A stretch of DNA of 14,493 bases from Alphaproteobacteria bacterium. Its GTDB lineage: Bacteria > Pseudomonadota > Alphaproteobacteria > DSM-16000 > Inquilinaceae. Position 1 is the first letter of the stretch. Each line of letters opens with the position of its first letter. The stretch lies in the NCBI GenBank assembly GCA_029263555.1, contig JAJUFW010000019.1, positions 1 to 14,493 of the forward strand, in the 5' to 3' direction. Shown here piece by piece: positions 13,560 to 14,493 of this stretch. Position numbers and translations under genes: made by a program. The notes below the pieces were generated by a model that saw only the letters and a list, made by a program, of their open reading frames with translations, was not told where the DNA came from and did not search any database.

Positions 13560-14456
13560 TCATGACCGGCGGACATCCGGAAGGACGTCGAGTCGCCCCG
13601 TCCCCACGAGCGATACGTCGCCGCCGATCTCTACCGAACGGATGTCGGTGCCGGAGCCATGCGCCGTCACGGCGATCTCGCTCGCGCGGCCGACGAAACG
13701 GCCCTGTTTCAGAACCACGGACCGGCCGTCCCCGATGCGGTCGTGACGGCGCAGATAGGCCGCGACGCATCCGGCGGCGCTTCCCGTCGCGACGTCCTCG
13801 ATGATCCCGTCATTGTTCCAGTGGCGCCCCTCCATGCCGGCGGGGTCGATGAGATAGGCGAATTGCGCGCCCATTGCAGCGAGCCTCACCTCGAGATCCG
13901 GGATCGAGATGCGGGCGCGCGCCAGGGCTTCTCGCTGCACGGGCACGATCAGATAGCGCAAACCTGTCGAAACGGTCTCCGGCGGAAGGCTGTCGTCCAG
14001 ATCCTTGCGAGCGAGCGAGAACCAGGATGCGATCTCGGGCGCCCGGTCGGCCCATGTCCCGAGAAACTCGGCGGCACCCTGATCGAGCCTCGCGAAGAAG
14101 CGTCCCTCGGCGCGTCTTTGTGTCTCGACCCTTGCCGTCCGGGCCTTGAGCTCAATCGTCCATTGCGCGGTTTCCGCCGCCCCGGCCAGGGCGTGGAGCG
14201 TGCAGGCAGCGCCGATGACCGGGTGGCCGGCAAAGGGAAGCTCCTCCATCAGGTCGAAGACACGCGCCCGATAGGCGCGCGGATCTCCGGCCATTTCGAG
14301 GAAGATCGCCTCGAAATGGCGCAGCTCCTTCGTGATCAGCGCCATCTGGGTGCCCGTCAGCCCGGCCGCATCCGGGAAAACCACCAGGCTGTTGCCGCTG
14401 TAGGGGACCGGACTGAAAACGTCGACGTGAACGTATTTCATCGAAGACGACACCAT
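13560..14456 (-). CDS. PhzF-family isomerase/epimerase-like protein
   Basis: This 298-residue protein belongs to the PhzF/YddE family, two-lobed enzymes of the diaminopimelate-epimerase fold. PhzF itself isomerises dihydro-hydroxyanthranilate in phenazine synthesis, but most family members have no known substrate. Visible signatures are HVDVFSPVPYSGNSLVVF at residues 10-27, an acidic residue E49 in RHFEAIF at the place of the PhzF catalytic Glu, ELPFAGHPVIGAA, and EDVATGSAAGCVAAYL in the second half. No phenazine genes are nearby, so phenazine production should not be inferred. The start is uncertain: ATG 14456, GTG 14453 or ATG 14441. GGGAG sits very close to the first ATG and is better spaced for the GTG; the conserved domain begins at MKYVHVDVF (14441). 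It ends 157 bp from the tRNA-Gly gene. Confidence 0.92.
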   Translation of the reverse strand: MVSSSMKYVHVDVFSPVPYSGNSLVVFPDAAGLTGTQMALITKELRHFEAIFLEMAGDPRAYRARVFDLMEELPFAGHPVIGAACTLHALAGAAETAQWTIELKARTARVETQRRAEGRFFARLDQGAAEFLGTWADRAPEIASWFSLARKDLDDSLPPETVSTGLRYLIVPVQREALARARISIPDLEVRLAAMGAQFAYLIDPAGMEGRHWNNDGIIEDVATGSAAGCVAAYLRRHDRIGDGRSVVLKQGRFVGRASEIAVTAHGSGTDIRSVEIGGDVSLVGTGRLDVLPDVRRS

Positions 14457-14464
14457 TCTCCCAC

Positions 14465-14474
14465 CCCGATCGGG
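14465..14474. repeat. Perfect 10-bp palindrome upstream of the phzF-like gene
   Basis: CCCGATCGGG is fully symmetric and lies 8 bp before the first possible start codon on the minus strand, overlapping the expected ribosome-binding region. It could be an operator, but a GC-rich palindrome of this length is not rare in such DNA. Confidence 0.2.
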
Positions 14475-14493
14475 AGGCCACGTTACAACATCG

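Noticed and set aside
12805..13746. Plus-strand 313-codon open frame including SGVEHNLAKVGVEGSNPFARS
   Set aside because: The quoted part is the tRNA-Gly gene read in frame; the rest is the shadow of ProXp-ala and phzF-like genes.
1..14493. CRISPR array, insertion sequences, prophage or toxin-antitoxin genes
   Set aside because: No regular direct repeats, transposase, phage or toxin-like sequences were found on either strand.

Overview
The window is high-G+C bacterial DNA with tightly packed genes on both strands. Gene content points to an alphaproteobacterium, probably Rhodospirillales-like: periplasmic-glucan glucosyltransferase OpgH, a CnoX/LON-domain/Trm112/DUF971 cluster, ProXp-ala and a class III cyclase. 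That placement is inference from gene content; no rRNA is present. There are 14 protein genes (one cut by the window edge) and one tRNA. No insertion sequence, CRISPR array or rRNA was seen, and no gap between genes exceeds about 190 bp.

Layout. (1) 2-1744, plus strand: the C-terminal part of opgH, then dapB (lysine/diaminopimelate synthesis) behind its own likely promoter. (2) 1741-7939, minus strand, read right to left: a five-gene operon with a C45-family Cys N-terminal amidohydrolase/acyltransferase, an oligopeptide-type solute-binding protein, two Dpp/Opp-type permeases, and one ATPase polypeptide carrying both nucleotide-binding domains. The last three genes are joined by ATGA overlaps. 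A GntR/FCD regulator with two tandem winged-helix domains (8119-9057, plus strand) diverges from the operon across an AT-rich spacer with inverted repeats. Together these look like one regulated uptake-and-hydrolysis unit for a peptide-like or N-acylated amide. (3) 9047-12559, minus strand: a second operon, cnoX-like thioredoxin/TPR chaperone, stand-alone LON substrate-binding domain, Trm112-like protein, DUF971 protein and a class III adenylate/guanylate cyclase, with 31, 25 and 2 bp gaps and a GTGA overlap. (4) 12639-13139, minus strand: ProXp-ala, an Ala-tRNA(Pro) editing enzyme. It is divergent from tRNA-Gly(GCC) at 13328-13402, which has a clear promoter and a 9-bp leader hairpin. (5) 13560-14456, minus strand: a PhzF-family isomerase.

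The transport/hydrolase/regulator locus overlaps the neighbouring genes at both ends: 4 bp with dapB and 11 bp with the cyclase gene. The strongest candidate for an undescribed system is this locus, because of the hydrolase-plus-transporter pairing and the double-winged-helix regulator. Its substrate cannot be read from the sequence.
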